A stretch of 64,000 nt of DNA from Monosporascus cannonballus (lineage: Eukaryota > Ascomycota > Sordariomycetes > Xylariales): the NCBI GenBank assembly GCA_004154925.1, contig QJNS01000055.1:186001-250000 (forward strand), written 5' to 3'. Both the position numbers and the translations under genes were made by a program. The notes under the pieces are model-generated. The model made no database searches. It was given only the letters and a program-made list of their open reading frames with translations, and was not told the origin of the DNA. Positions 63,230 through 64,000 of the stretch are shown piece by piece. Within the stretch, counting starts at the first letter, position 1, and every line of letters starts with the position of its first letter.

Positions 63230-64000
63230 AAGGCTTAATAATTAACATTGATACCCTTATTTTACGATATATCCCAGAGATAAAAAGGAATTATTTTTTT
63301 AAATTTATTTATTATAGTTTTTGTAATTTTCAAATAATTATAACAATAAAACAAAATAATATAATTAATTAATTTAATTAATACAAAAAAATAATTTATA
63401 CGTATATTAAATATGCGGAAGAAAAATTATTATTATATTTATTTTTTTATTATTGCCGCGGTAATAAGTAACAAAATAATAAGGTTTACGTTTTGCCCGT
63501 TTATTTTTCTGTTATTTTTGTATATTGGAATTTTTCTTTCGATTCGTATAATAATTTTTCAAGAATTTTATGTTAAGAAAAAATAATTGCGATATTAATA
63601 TATATAATATAAATTATTATTATTATTAAAAATAAACATATTTTTTATTTTTAAATATGTATTATATATATTACGAATTATTAAATATATTGAATATTAA
63701 TTAATTTTATCGAATTTATATATCAAAACCTATTTTAAGAAAATTAACTTAAATTTAATTTATATAATCGGCATTTTTTTATATCCCCCGTTCCATAAAC
63801 GCCTTAATTTGTTTTAGTATTTCTTTTTAAAAAACTTACTTTAAAAGGTATTTTTTAAAATCTTTTTAAAATTTAGGCGGCTTAATTAATTAATTCTTAT
63901 AAACCTTGGATTTGCTAGACATTAAATTTAAATTTTTAATGTTTTATTGTAATACCCTTATTATGATTATTATATAAAAAATATAAAATTTTTGGTATCC
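63230..64000. other. A/T-rich RIP-type DNA at the window end
   Basis: Composition drops abruptly after about 63230, truncating the VAO gene. No LTR, RT or integrase motif could be recognised in the part visible. It is probably the edge of another mutated transposon. Confidence 0.5.

Overview
The window is from a filamentous ascomycete (Pezizomycotina). Its genes carry short introns (about 47-98 nt) with CTAAC/CTGAC-type branch sites, and the families (Lcp5, EMP70/TM9SF, homoaconitase, Leu3/War1-like Zn2Cys6 regulator, ACS-type MFS carrier, vanillyl-alcohol oxidase) are typical of these fungi. Gene-bearing DNA of ordinary composition alternates with extremely A/T-rich blocks. The blocks are retrotransposons mutated in the manner of repeat-induced point mutation (RIP): stops from CAA/CAG, Cys codons turned to Tyr, and RT/integrase motifs broken by transitions. 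Genus cannot be decided by eye.

Layout. 1-7.5 kb is a gene-rich core: 5' end of an Lcp5-like gene (-), a complete TM9SF/EMP70 gene (+), and a six-exon homoaconitase-like gene (-). 7.5-15.6 kb has ordinary composition but no gene I can support. 15.6-20.2 kb holds a Zn2Cys6 regulator (+) tail to tail with a fused AtuA(DUF1446)-DUF4387 gene (-). 20.2-22.9 kb is empty. 22.86-37.89 kb is an A/T-rich block bounded by inverted repeats and containing a full-length Gypsy element (A, TSD AATAC). That element carries a RIP-damaged Zn-cluster ORF antisense to pol. Two inverted 130-bp LTR- or MITE-like units lie at its right end. 37.9-45.4 kb is an island with an ACS-family MFS transporter (-) and a solo Copia-type LTR. 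45.385-60.88 kb is a transposon nest. Outer LTRs of a Copia-like element share a GAAGA duplication. Inside are Gypsy B (TSD CGGTT), Gypsy C (no TSD) and a truncated relative of A. 60.9-63.1 kb is a small island with a broken, 3'-truncated vanillyl-alcohol-oxidase gene (+). 63.2-64 kb is A/T-rich again.

Gene models were built by joining frames at splice sites until family motifs read through and phases closed. Three introns need GC donors, and two genes need micro-exons (12 and 11 nt). The regulator/AtuA pair, the homoaconitase-like enzyme, the carrier and the VAO remnant are compatible with catabolism of a small organic acid or aromatic compound, but this is inference from proximity.
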